From: Desulfobacteraceae bacterium
GTDB lineage: Bacteria; Desulfobacterota; DSM-4660; Desulfatiglandales; B25-G16
NCBI GenBank assembly: GCA_030615105.1
Contig: JAUWZV010000004.1
Location: 1 to 43,989 of the forward strand
DNA length: 43,989 nucleotides
Direction: 5' to 3'
The notes beneath the pieces were generated by a model. It was not told where the DNA came from and did no database searches. It saw only the letters and a list, made by a program, of their open reading frames with translations. Both the position numbers and the translations under genes were made by a program. Shown here piece by piece: positions 8,945 through 18,395 of this stretch (the stretch's first letter is position 1; every line of letters starts with the position of its first letter).

Positions 8945-10120
8945 TTATTTCCTTTCCAATACCTCTTTCGGAACCTCGGCCTTTTCTGGCCATCCATCTG
9001 GTATGAGTTGACCGGGCTTCTCTCCGAATTTCTTCTTGTCAGAATGGAGCTTCGGCCTTTTGAATTCCTCTCTGGGCTCCTTTGGGATCCTGCCATTGAG
9101 GATGGACTCCGAGCGCAATCTTCTACCTATGGTCTTTTCCATCAAGGTGCCAAGCTCTAAAACCCTCTCGATATTGATACCATCTATATCAATACCCATC
9201 TCATCTAACATGACACACATATCCTCAAAGGTGACCAGTCCTACTACAGTAGGATCTTTATAATAATAGGCACCTGTGCCAGCCACAGGGGTTCTATCCA
9301 GAAAATTGGTCGGCTGTCCGCCGGTGCCGCCCAGGGTCCCCTCAAAGATCTCAATACCTGCCTGAAGTGCAGCAAGGACATTTGCCAGACCCCAGCCTCT
9401 GGTGACATGAAAATGGGCCACATGCAGATCTGGATTTGGAATCTCATCCATGATCATGGAAAAGTACCTGTATACCTGATCAGGTGGGGCGGAGCCATCA
9501 TGGTCGGCATGTTCGATATCATCGGCACCAATGCTGAGCCACCTTTTTGTAAACTCTACTGCATCCTCTAACTTAGTCGGACCAGATACGGGGCTGCCCC
9601 AGATAGTGCTCACAGTTCCATTCATCTTGATGCCGGCATCTTTGCATTTCTTTATACACCTTTCTGCCTCCTTCCAGTAAGCAGGCAGTGTTGTACCACT
9701 ATTAGCAAAGTGATGCTCCTCATCTGTTGACACCATCATAAGGATTCTGTCAGGGCCATATCCCTTTTCTTTAATCTCAATAGCCCTGTCCACGGCCGGT
9801 TCCCTGATCGTAATAGCTGTCCATTCAATATCGTCTTTGTTTATGCCCCTTTTGGTCAGCCGTTTTTCAAATATAGATCCCCTAACTTCTTTGAACACCT
9901 CTTCTGCATCCTTGAACTGGGGCATACCCCGGGGGTTTCCCAGATTTGTAACCTCAAGTCTCTTTACCCCTGCAAAGGCCAGCTCTTGGAGGTAGTATAT
10001 CTTTGCTGCGGTAGGGATCCATATCTCCTCATGCTGGATACCATCCCTGATGGATATCTCGGCAAGTCTGACCTTTTTAGGCATCCTTGTATTGTGTTTA
10101 AAAATATCATATTCGCTCAT
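8945..10120 (-). CDS. HMGL-like / carboxyltransferase-fold TIM barrel protein
   Basis: VRLAEISIRDGIQHEE; LHVAHFHVTRGWGLANVLAALQAGIEIFEGTLGGTGGQPTN. Confidence 0.82.
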   Translation of the reverse strand: MSEYDIFKHNTRMPKKVRLAEISIRDGIQHEEIWIPTAAKIYYLQELAFAGVKRLEVTNLGNPRGMPQFKDAEEVFKEVRGSIFEKRLTKRGINKDDIEWTAITIREPAVDRAIEIKEKGYGPDRILMMVSTDEEHHFANSGTTLPAYWKEAERCIKKCKDAGIKMNGTVSTIWGSPVSGPTKLEDAVEFTKRWLSIGADDIEHADHDGSAPPDQVYRYFSMIMDEIPNPDLHVAHFHVTRGWGLANVLAALQAGIEIFEGTLGGTGGQPTNFLDRTPVAGTGAYYYKDPTVVGLVTFEDMCVMLDEMGIDIDGINIERVLELGTLMEKTIGRRLRSESILNGRIPKEPREEFKRPKLHSDKKKFGEKPGQLIPDGWPEKAEVPKEVLERK

Positions 10121-10134
10121 TTTATTCCTCCTTT

Positions 10135-11874
10135 CTATCCCTTGATAGATCTTGGGGTCAACATCAGATGATGCGGACAGATACTCTTTGGATTTTGATA
10201 ACAGCTTCCAGCAAAAGCAATAAAATAATCCCTTAGTTGTGTCATGGGCACAATCTCATCCACCAGACCAGCCTTTGCGCAATATGTGGGCCTTGACTGA
10301 TCATAGTACTGTTGAGCAAGGGCATTCATCTTATCAATCACTGGTTCAAGGGGGTTGCCCGCATCCTTTTCCTTTACCAACCTTCTTGAGAAGGCAGCAG
10401 CAGCAGCTGTTTCACCGTGCATTACATAGATTTCTGTGGTAGGTACACCAAGGGTAAAGGCATTATTTCTGGTTGCCTGGGGTCCTCCCATTATGTAATG
10501 GGCAGCAGCTGTCCCCTTTCTCAAGACAACGCACATCATAGGAAGTTCTGAACTCTCAATAGAGTAAATAAGTGACTGCCCAAGCCCGAGGAGTTCTGCC
10601 TTCTCAGCAATGTCGCCAACATCAATACCTGAGGTATCCTGAAACCAGATCATAGGTATCCTGTCCCTGCCACAGAACATGACCAGCTCATTCATCTTTA
10701 TAAGGCCCTGTCTGTAAAGCTTGCCACCTATGCCCAGATATTGATTCTCTGCATATTGGGGATAACCAGGACCTAAAAATCCCTGTCGATTGGCAATAAC
10801 GCCAACCAAGAAACCGTCTATCTTGGCAAGTCCACAGTAAACTTCAGGGGCATAGTCTGGCCTGTATTCCATATGTTCACTTCCATCAAAAACGCGGGCC
10901 AGCACCTGTTCAATGCTATAGGTCTTTTTTTGATTAAAGGGAACAATAAGGTTAAGGTCCTCTGCCGGATAAATCGGATCAGCTGGTTCTGCTACCCTGA
11001 ACGTCGATGGGTCATACATAGGCATACCTGAAACACATTTCTTTACAGCCTCAAGAACACCTTCCTCGGTGTCAAATACCTCTCTCATAAAGCCAGTCGC
11101 ATCATGGTGGATTTTAACACCTCCAGGGGGAACCTGTTTGAACTTTCTTGTTGCATCGATTAAGGTCTCTGCACCATCAAGATCAAATCCTCCCTTGGGA
11201 GACATGCCACTGACAATACCTCCTCCACCTACTGCCATATTGGATTTTTCATGGGCGAAGATGATAGACGGGCTTATCGCATGATATCCACCACCAGCCG
11301 GATTTGTCCCATACATACCACAGATCACGTGTATACCTTTTTGTTCTAGCTCAGAATGCCTAAAAAATGTCCTTCCACCAGACCTCCTGCCAGCGTATAC
11401 CTTTTCTTGTTCAGTTAACTTTACGCCACTGCAGTTAAGTATCCAGACAAGGGGAATGTTCAAACGTTCGGCAATATCCTGGGCCCGAAAAATATGCTCC
11501 CGCTGACCTGGGATCCAGGCCCCTGCAAGGACTTTATTGTCTGAGGCAATAATTAAAGTGTATCTGCCCGATATCTTACCCAAACCAGTTACAACTCCGG
11601 TTGACCCCTCCTGATTGAATTCAGGGTCATAGAGGCTGTTTAATGGTGCAAATGTACCAGGATCAACTAAAAGCTCGATCCGTTCCCAGGCCGTCTTTTC
11701 CCCTCTTTTGTGGATCTTTTCAACCGGAAGACCTGCCATTTTTCTTTTCTCTAAGGCCTCGGCTACCTCCTTTTCAACCTTGGATATCTCAAGGGCATTG
11801 GCCTCTTCCTTTTTTCTTTCATTTTCTTTTAGTTCTTTTCCTATTGGAGCCATTTTTTCAAAATACTGTTTCAT
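10135..11874 (-). CDS. gcdA: Glutaconyl-CoA decarboxylase alpha subunit-type carboxyltransferase
   Basis: Extensive resemblance to the remembered Acidaminococcus GcdA sequence: KRGEKTAWERIELLVDPGTF, VASDN-like LIIASDNKVLAGAWIPGQ, YGTNPAGGGYHAISPS, HEKSNMAVGGGGIVSGMSPKGG, YRQGLIKMNELV, QDTSGIDVGDIAEKAELLGLGQSLIYSI, RKGTAAAHYIMGGPQ. Confidence 0.9.
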   Translation of the reverse strand: MKQYFEKMAPIGKELKENERKKEEANALEISKVEKEVAEALEKRKMAGLPVEKIHKRGEKTAWERIELLVDPGTFAPLNSLYDPEFNQEGSTGVVTGLGKISGRYTLIIASDNKVLAGAWIPGQREHIFRAQDIAERLNIPLVWILNCSGVKLTEQEKVYAGRRSGGRTFFRHSELEQKGIHVICGMYGTNPAGGGYHAISPSIIFAHEKSNMAVGGGGIVSGMSPKGGFDLDGAETLIDATRKFKQVPPGGVKIHHDATGFMREVFDTEEGVLEAVKKCVSGMPMYDPSTFRVAEPADPIYPAEDLNLIVPFNQKKTYSIEQVLARVFDGSEHMEYRPDYAPEVYCGLAKIDGFLVGVIANRQGFLGPGYPQYAENQYLGIGGKLYRQGLIKMNELVMFCGRDRIPMIWFQDTSGIDVGDIAEKAELLGLGQSLIYSIESSELPMMCVVLRKGTAAAHYIMGGPQATRNNAFTLGVPTTEIYVMHGETAAAAAFSRRLVKEKDAGNPLEPVIDKMNALAQQYYDQSRPTYCAKAGLVDEIVPMTQLRDYFIAFAGSCYQNPKSICPHHLMLTPRSIKG

Positions 11875-11875
11875 C

Positions 11876-13093
11876 TTATTGTCCCTCCTTTAATCTATAA
11901 TCTGCCACGCTCTGTTCAAGTGTTCCTATCAGACCTGCCCGGAACCTTGGGTCCCTGTAAATTCTTGCATCTGCCTTCATTTCTCTTTCAACAAATGAAT
12001 TTTCATCAAATTGTAATGGCTCATAACCCTGAAGAAGGCTGTTTAAGGCCTCTATGGATTGTGGTGCCAGAGGCCTTCCCATCTTGGCGATCTCATCCTT
12101 TACCTCTCTTAAGGGTTTCCCCCAGAGATGGGAGTAATTTTCAGGATTCCTTCTACTGTCAACCTCGACAGAGATCTCCTCTTTTGTTGCCAGGGTTAAT
12201 CTGTCTTTTTCACCTACCTTTGGGATTTCTTCTACCGGGCATGTAGCAAGTTCCAGTCCCTTTGGAAGTAAAAGAAGTCCTGCCTCTTCATTGTTGGTCT
12301 CTAAGTCTTCCTGATACTTTGCCTTATCAGCCTCACGGTCATCAGTTTTCTGCCTCTTTGGAAAAGAGAAAGGGATATCTACAACTACATTATAGGTTCC
12401 GATTTCTTTTAGCTGGTTGGCCTTTACCTCCTTTGATGTCTTAGCCATATATTCTGCATTGATTGGGCCAGCCTTAACCAAGGTTCTGGCTATTCCTGAC
12501 CAACCCGGAATAAGGCCAATCGTGGCCTCGCTAAAACACATACCGCTACGGGAGTCACCTACTAAAAAATCAGCCATCAGGGGAATCTCTGCTGAACCAC
12601 CAAATCTTGTGCCTCCTCCGCAAACAGCAACCACCCTCAAGTATTGGGCAATCTTTCTAGCGATTCCATGGAGGGCAACCCCCTTCTTTAACCTGTTATC
12701 CGCCCATTCAAAGAGCTGGTCCACCTCCTCTGCTGAAGCCCCACTCGCCTCCTTGTCCTTTTTTGTCTCTAAGGTCCTGTCCAGTTTGTCCAGGCTTTCC
12801 TTGAGATCTCCACCAGCGTGTACTGGATCATTGGCCCCATAGAGGATAAGAAATTCAAGATCATCCCTTTTCTCAAAAACCTTATCTAAGCCCTCTAAAT
12901 GGGCATCCAGCCCCGGGTTTCCTACCTGATGAACCGGTGGGTTATAATAACATAGAATAGCACCAGCCTTTCCCTTAAAAGTGACCTGGTCAATTATAAG
13001 GTATGCCTTGCCTTCTGACCATTCATAGATTGGTCCGAGATTTTTATATTCCGCAATCTTATCGGATCTGACCAAGCTTGCTGGGCCTTTCAT
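11876..13093 (-). CDS. Crotonase-superfamily (enoyl-CoA hydratase/isomerase-like) protein with long inserts
   Basis: FLILYGANDPVHAGGDLKESL; VAVCGGGTRFGGSAEIPLMADFLVGDSRSGMCFSEATIGLIPGWSGI; likely start MKGPASL after AAGGAGG (ORF extends to 13144). Confidence 0.8.
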   Translation of the reverse strand: MKGPASLVRSDKIAEYKNLGPIYEWSEGKAYLIIDQVTFKGKAGAILCYYNPPVHQVGNPGLDAHLEGLDKVFEKRDDLEFLILYGANDPVHAGGDLKESLDKLDRTLETKKDKEASGASAEEVDQLFEWADNRLKKGVALHGIARKIAQYLRVVAVCGGGTRFGGSAEIPLMADFLVGDSRSGMCFSEATIGLIPGWSGIARTLVKAGPINAEYMAKTSKEVKANQLKEIGTYNVVVDIPFSFPKRQKTDDREADKAKYQEDLETNNEEAGLLLLPKGLELATCPVEEIPKVGEKDRLTLATKEEISVEVDSRRNPENYSHLWGKPLREVKDEIAKMGRPLAPQSIEALNSLLQGYEPLQFDENSFVEREMKADARIYRDPRFRAGLIGTLEQSVADYRLKEGQ

Positions 13094-13218
13094 AAAATGC
13101 CTCCTTTGTATTCGGGTTGATAATTTATGGGACTCTATATACAATGATATTAATCCTTATTCAAGTAATATCGGTGAGTTTAGAGTAAAAATTTATCCAG
13201 GAGAGTAACTTAGATACG

Positions 13219-14109
13219 TTGAGAGCCTTAATTATTCGACCAAGCACCCTAGGTGACACTTTACTGCTGGCTCCAGCCCTTCATCAAATAGCTGATAAGG
13301 CAAAATTAACATTATTGGGGAGAAGACCAGGAATTGATTTTTTAAATCCCCTCTTAAGGCATTGCCTTGATTTTGAAAGGGAGGGATGGCATTCTATATT
13401 TTTGGAAGAACCTAATTGCAAGGATCTCCCATTTCCTGAAGTGGACAGGGTGATCTCCTTTCTGAGTGACCATGATGGTAAGGTAAAAAAAGGCTTAAAA
13501 GTCTGTCTAAAAGATATCCCTATCTTTTCATTTCCACCCTTTCCACAAAGGGAAGAAAAAATACATGTTGCATTATATTTAGCATCCTGCCTTGAAAAAT
13601 CTGGACTGCCTGTTAATCCTGATGAGGCCTTAGAAGAGGCCAGGAGGAGGCCTTTGCTTGGAAAAAACAAACTATCCAGATCAGGGAGCATGGTTGTCTT
13701 ACATCCAGGTTCTGGAAGTAAAAAGAAAAACCATCCACCTGAATTTTGGATTGACCTGATAAAGGGCAAAGAACTTGGGCTATTCCATAAAAAAATCTTG
13801 CTTTTAGGGCCAGCAGAGGAGGAATGGGATCAAATCATCGCTAAAAAGCTATCAGGGATAGAAATAGAGATTATTCATTCCCCTAATAAAGACAGGCTTT
13901 TATCATTGCTCAAAAAGGCCTCATTCTACATTGGACACGATAGCGGTATAACACACCTTACAGCAATGCTTGGAACACCCACAATATGCCTTTTTAAAAA
14001 CAGTGATCCCCTTCAGTGGGCTCCTTTGGGGCCAGATGTTACTGTAATTGCTGGTGTTAAATCTCCTGAAATTATCTATAAGAAAATTAAGGAAAAATTA
14101 CAGCAATAG
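13219..14109 (+). CDS. Glycosyltransferase family 9 (heptosyltransferase-like)
   Basis: RALIIRPSTLGDTLLLAPALHQI; VVLHPGSGSKKKNHPPEFW; FYIGHDSGITHLTAMLGTPTICLF; TTG start. Confidence 0.88.
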   Translation: MRALIIRPSTLGDTLLLAPALHQIADKAKLTLLGRRPGIDFLNPLLRHCLDFEREGWHSIFLEEPNCKDLPFPEVDRVISFLSDHDGKVKKGLKVCLKDIPIFSFPPFPQREEKIHVALYLASCLEKSGLPVNPDEALEEARRRPLLGKNKLSRSGSMVVLHPGSGSKKKNHPPEFWIDLIKGKELGLFHKKILLLGPAEEEWDQIIAKKLSGIEIEIIHSPNKDRLLSLLKKASFYIGHDSGITHLTAMLGTPTICLFKNSDPLQWAPLGPDVTVIAGVKSPEIIYKKIKEKLQQ

Positions 14110-14209
14110 TTCACCGGAGGCAAAATATTTGACAGGATAACAGGATAAACATGATATAAATCCAGTTAATCAAAACTATCTATCACAATCCAGCCAGTGG
14201 CGGGATAAT

Positions 14210-14412
14210 ATGGAATATAAAGAAGTGACGGAAACAATTATCGGCTGCGCTTATCGTGTTTATAATAAAATAGGGTTTGGTTTTCTTGAACCTGCCCGCC
14301 ATCCGGCAGGCGGGAGTGTATATGAAAAATAGTCGCAAAACCTATGAGCCTGATTCTTAATTTTGGAGAAAGAAAGGTTGAAATTAAGCGTAAGATCGAA
14401 GATCTGAACTAA
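14210..14412 (+). pseudogene. GxxExxY protein relic with internal deletion and inserted palindrome
   Basis: MEYKEVTETIIGCAYRVYNKIGFGFLE-[PARHPAGG]-SVYEK* then, in another frame, LILNFGERKVEIKRKIEDLN*. Confidence 0.75.
14291..14314. repeat. 24-bp GC palindrome CCTGCCCGCCATCCGGCAGGCGGG inserted in the GxxExxY relic
   Basis: Separates GFLE from SVYEK, normally contiguous in GxxExxY proteins. Confidence 0.7.
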
Positions 14413-14576
14413 GAGATCAACAGGATTAGAAAAAACTATCATGTCAATCCTGTTTATCCTGTCTAAAAATAGCTGAACTATTACCTTTTGGCTTGACTGA
14501 TGCAAGGGGCTTAAGTATCCTTCTGTGAAATAATTTCAGGCAATATTGTAAGATAATTTTAAAAGCAGGGGTATAT

Positions 14577-15728
14577 ATGGATTTTTCATTATCAATGGAA
14601 CATGAGATCTTAAGAAAATCTGTACGGGATTTTGCTGAAAAGGAGATAAAGCCTGTAGCCAGGGAACTGGATGAGAAAGAGGAATTCTCTTACGATACCA
14701 TGAAGGCCATGGCTGGACTGGGCCTTTTTGGTATGTTTGTGTCTGAAGAATATGAAGGCCAGGGGATGGATTATGTCTCCTATATTATTGCTACTGAAGA
14801 AATTGCCAGGGTTGATGGGTCCCATGCTGCCACCATCGCTGCTGGTAATTCCCTGGGTATTGGGCCCCTTTATTATTACGGAAGTGAGGAACAGAAAAAA
14901 AAGTATCTCCCAAAGGCATGCAGTGGTGAGACTCTCTGGGCCTTTGGGCTGACTGAGCCTAATGCCGGCTCTGATGCTGGAAATACAAAGACAAACGCTG
15001 TTCTTGATGGAGACGAATGGGTAATAAATGGGAGCAAGATATTTATTACAAATGGTTCAACTGATATTACTGCTGGTGTCATAGCACTGTGCAGGACAGG
15101 AATAAGGGACGATGGCCGGCCAGAACTAACATCGATTATAGTGGAAAAAGGTACCCCTGGATTTGAGGCCAGGACTATGCATGGTAAATTGATGTGGCGA
15201 GGATCCGATACGAGTGAGCTGTATTTTGATGACTGCAGGGTACCAAAGGAAAATCTTCTGGGCCCGGTAGGTGATGGCTTTCATCAGATGCTTGGAACCC
15301 TGGATGGAGGCAGGCTCTCCATAGGTGCAATGGGTTTAGGTGGGGCACAGGGCGCCTTTGATATGGCCCTTAAATATTCCAAGGAGAGGGTTCAATTTGG
15401 CAAGCCAATATCTACATTTCAGGTCAATTCCTTCAAATTGGCAGATATGGCTACAGAGATAGAGTGTGCGAGACTGCTCCTCTATAAGGCCTGCTGGCTG
15501 AGAGACAATGAACAGCCATTTGGAAAACTTGCAGCCATGGGTAAATTATACTGCTCTGAGGTCATGGGTAGGTGTGTTAACCATGCTGTACAGCTACATG
15601 GTGGATACGGGTTGATGAAAGAATATGATATTGAGAGATTCTATCGGGACCATAAGCTGTTAGAGATTGGCGAAGGAACCAGTGAGGTTCAGCGGATTGT
15701 AATTTCTCGATTAATCGATGCAGTTTAG
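14577..15728 (+). CDS. Acyl-CoA dehydrogenase
   Basis: FGLTEPNAGSDAGNTKTNAVLDGDEWVINGSKIFITNG; QLHGGYGLMKEYDIERFYRDHKLLEIGEGTSEVQRIVI. Confidence 0.96.
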   Translation: MDFSLSMEHEILRKSVRDFAEKEIKPVARELDEKEEFSYDTMKAMAGLGLFGMFVSEEYEGQGMDYVSYIIATEEIARVDGSHAATIAAGNSLGIGPLYYYGSEEQKKKYLPKACSGETLWAFGLTEPNAGSDAGNTKTNAVLDGDEWVINGSKIFITNGSTDITAGVIALCRTGIRDDGRPELTSIIVEKGTPGFEARTMHGKLMWRGSDTSELYFDDCRVPKENLLGPVGDGFHQMLGTLDGGRLSIGAMGLGGAQGAFDMALKYSKERVQFGKPISTFQVNSFKLADMATEIECARLLLYKACWLRDNEQPFGKLAAMGKLYCSEVMGRCVNHAVQLHGGYGLMKEYDIERFYRDHKLLEIGEGTSEVQRIVISRLIDAV

Positions 15729-15732
15729 TTAA

Positions 15733-17547
15733 ATGTTAGACAAAATTCTCGGTAGGGATATTGCTACATATGTTAAGGCACATCGGGGCCTTTTAATAGT
15801 GACAATTATCCTGACTGCCGTGTCAGCCCTTTTTGTTATAGTGCCTGTCTACCTCCTTCAGCCCTTTATTGACGAAGGAATGAAAAGTGCAACTGATCCT
15901 GTTGAATGGAGGATTCCATGGCTGACATTCCGATCTCCCCTGTCATTTGAGAGAACAGAACTGACACTTGTAACCGGGATCTCACCGAATCGGTTGCTAA
16001 TCCTTCTTACCGGTATTGCATTCCTTTCAGTAATCTTTAAATCAATTACCCTTTACTTCAGTGAACTTACAGCAACAGCCTTCTCAAACAGGGCCATTAA
16101 AACATTACGGGTTGATCTGGCTGAAAAGTTTATCTCTCTACCCTTAACATTTTATCATAAACGTAAGAGTGGTGAGCTTATTGCAAGGGCTACAGCAGAC
16201 CTGGCAGTAATGCAGGGTTATATAAGCAATATCATCATCGGTCTTGTACAGCACCCCCTAACAGCAGCGGTCTTTCTTGCCTATCTCCTTTTGATGAATT
16301 ATAAACTTACCATACTAACTATTATTGTTGCCCCTTTAATTATTGGCCTGGTCAGGCTTTTTGGTCGTAAGGTTAAAAAACATTCTACAAGGGTACAGGA
16401 CGCAACAGCAGATGTGACATCAAGCTATCAGGAGATTCTCTTATTACTCAAGGTCATTAAGGGATTCTGTAGGGGTGAATATGAATCCGATAGGTTTAGG
16501 AAGCTTGCTGATAATCTGTATAAAAAGGTTATGCACTGGAATAGGTGGCAGCTTGGTATTGGCCCTATGATGGATTCAAGTGTATTCTTGATCCTCCCAG
16601 TTGTGTTATTAATGGGAAAGATATACTTCCATCATACCTTAGGAGAACTTATTGCAATACTTTATGCCTTTTCCCGGGCTTACTCTCCTATAAAGAATCT
16701 GGCCAGGATAAATACTAATTTGAGGACACTTCAGGGTGCAACCAGAAGGGTCTTTGATATAATACATACTGTGCCGGACATACAGGATAAGCCAGGAGCA
16801 AGGAAGATGCCGAGGCTAAAGAATGCAATAGAGTTTTCCCATGTTGATTTTAGCTATGAACCAGGGGAATTGATTTTAAATGATATCTCTTTTAAGGTAA
16901 ATGCAGGAGAGATGGTGGCCTTTGTCGGCTCAACCGGGGCAGGTAAAAGCACCCTCTTGGATCTAATTCCCCGTTTTTACGAGATAGGCTCTGGCTCTAT
17001 AACCATTGATGGAATGGATATCAGGGATGCAACACTGGAGTCCTTAAGAGGTCAAATTACTACTGTAAGCCAGGAGAGTCTCCTTTTTCATGACACTATT
17101 GCCAATAATATCAATTATAATGGAGACCATTATAAAAAGGAACAGATTGAAAATGCGGCCAAGATTGCCCAGGCCCATGATTTTATCATGGCCTTTCCAA
17201 ATAAATATGAAACAATTGTTGGTGATAGAGGGACACTTCTATCTGGTGGACAGAGACAGAGAATTGCCATTGCCAGGGCTATTCATAAAGACCCGGCTAT
17301 CATGATACTTGATGAGCCTGCCTCAGCCCTCGACCCAGAAAGCGAGCTCCTTATCCAGGAGGCTATCGAGAGCCTTCTTGGACAGATGACCATCTTTATT
17401 GTTTCCCACCGCCTGAATACAATCAGAAGGGCTGATACGATTTATGTTCTGGAGAATGGCACGATTGTTGAGTCAGGCACACATGAGGAACTTATTGCCA
17501 CAAATGGCAGATATAGGAACCTCTATGATATCCAGATTAAGGCCTAA
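15733..17547 (+). CDS. ABC transporter permease/ATP-binding protein (MsbA-like exporter)
   Basis: VAFVGSTGAGKSTLLDLIPRFYE; LLSGGQRQRIAIARAIHKDPAIMILDEPASALD; N-terminal TM domain. Confidence 0.94.
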   Translation: MLDKILGRDIATYVKAHRGLLIVTIILTAVSALFVIVPVYLLQPFIDEGMKSATDPVEWRIPWLTFRSPLSFERTELTLVTGISPNRLLILLTGIAFLSVIFKSITLYFSELTATAFSNRAIKTLRVDLAEKFISLPLTFYHKRKSGELIARATADLAVMQGYISNIIIGLVQHPLTAAVFLAYLLLMNYKLTILTIIVAPLIIGLVRLFGRKVKKHSTRVQDATADVTSSYQEILLLLKVIKGFCRGEYESDRFRKLADNLYKKVMHWNRWQLGIGPMMDSSVFLILPVVLLMGKIYFHHTLGELIAILYAFSRAYSPIKNLARINTNLRTLQGATRRVFDIIHTVPDIQDKPGARKMPRLKNAIEFSHVDFSYEPGELILNDISFKVNAGEMVAFVGSTGAGKSTLLDLIPRFYEIGSGSITIDGMDIRDATLESLRGQITTVSQESLLFHDTIANNINYNGDHYKKEQIENAAKIAQAHDFIMAFPNKYETIVGDRGTLLSGGQRQRIAIARAIHKDPAIMILDEPASALDPESELLIQEAIESLLGQMTIFIVSHRLNTIRRADTIYVLENGTIVESGTHEELIATNGRYRNLYDIQIKA

Positions 17548-17569
17548 CCCGGCCAAGCTGGATCTAAAT

Positions 17570-18151
17570 ATGGTTCATGCCCGATTTTCACACGGATTAT
17601 GCAGCTTGAATATGCTAAAAGTCAGGAATGATCTTATGATTCTTCCTGTAGCAATAGAATGGAAATCTGATCTTAGTATTGGTCAGGAAGTTAAGAGTTT
17701 GGAGATTCCCTGGGAATATTTAGGCCAAGAGATAAAGGACAGGGGAAGCTATCTTTTGGTTTTAACATTAGAAAGAGAGAAGTTCATAGAGATTGGTAGA
17801 TTGGGTAAGCTCATGTTTCAAAAGGGCTACTATATCTATGTTGGATCTGCAATGAGTAATCTCAGGGCCAGGATTAAAAGACATAGACAAAAAAGAAAAA
17901 AACAGCACTGGCACATCGATTATCTTACCCATGTTGCTGATGGGTTTTTTTCCATCCCGATCAGATCCTCTCAAAGGCAGGAATGCGAGATCTCTCAATC
18001 ACTTTCTTCAATTATAAAAAGTGGACCCTCTGGATTTGGCTCGTCAGATTGTAGTTGTTTAACCCACTTATTTTACAGTGAGAAAAATCCGCTTCAGATA
18101 GAGGCCTTTCATGATGTGCTTCAAAGATTCAGGATGAGACATCCTTTTTAA
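17570..18151 (+). CDS. DUF123 / GIY-YIG-type nuclease domain protein, likely truncated from an SfsA-DUF123 fusion
   Basis: GSYLLVLTLEREKFIEIGRLGKLMFQKGYYIYVGSAMSNLRARIKRH...HWHIDYL...GFGSSDCSCLTHLFY; short frame-shifted FHTDYA upstream. Confidence 0.75.
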   Translation: MVHARFSHGLCSLNMLKVRNDLMILPVAIEWKSDLSIGQEVKSLEIPWEYLGQEIKDRGSYLLVLTLEREKFIEIGRLGKLMFQKGYYIYVGSAMSNLRARIKRHRQKRKKQHWHIDYLTHVADGFFSIPIRSSQRQECEISQSLSSIIKSGPSGFGSSDCSCLTHLFYSEKNPLQIEAFHDVLQRFRMRHPF

Positions 18152-18395
18152 TCTTCCCTGACCCCATTTACATGTTTCTATGACTACTTGACTATTAACT
18201 TTCCATGAGTTATTGACAGCCAGGGAAAGTAAGGATCAGTGACCATCATATGAAAGAAAATGAAATAGTATCTAAAGTAATAAATAGTGTATTGTTTAAG
18301 CTGGCGAAAAAAGGTAAAAAGACATGTAGCTTCTTAAAAGAGGAATAGTAATGTGCGGCTTTGCACAATAGAGCGTTACCTTATCAGGCGTTTAT

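Noticed and set aside
18251-18349. Mini-ORF MKENEIVSKVINSVLFKLAKKGKKTCSFLKEE
   Set aside because: About 32 codons with no clear family; could be a truncated gene start but cannot be supported
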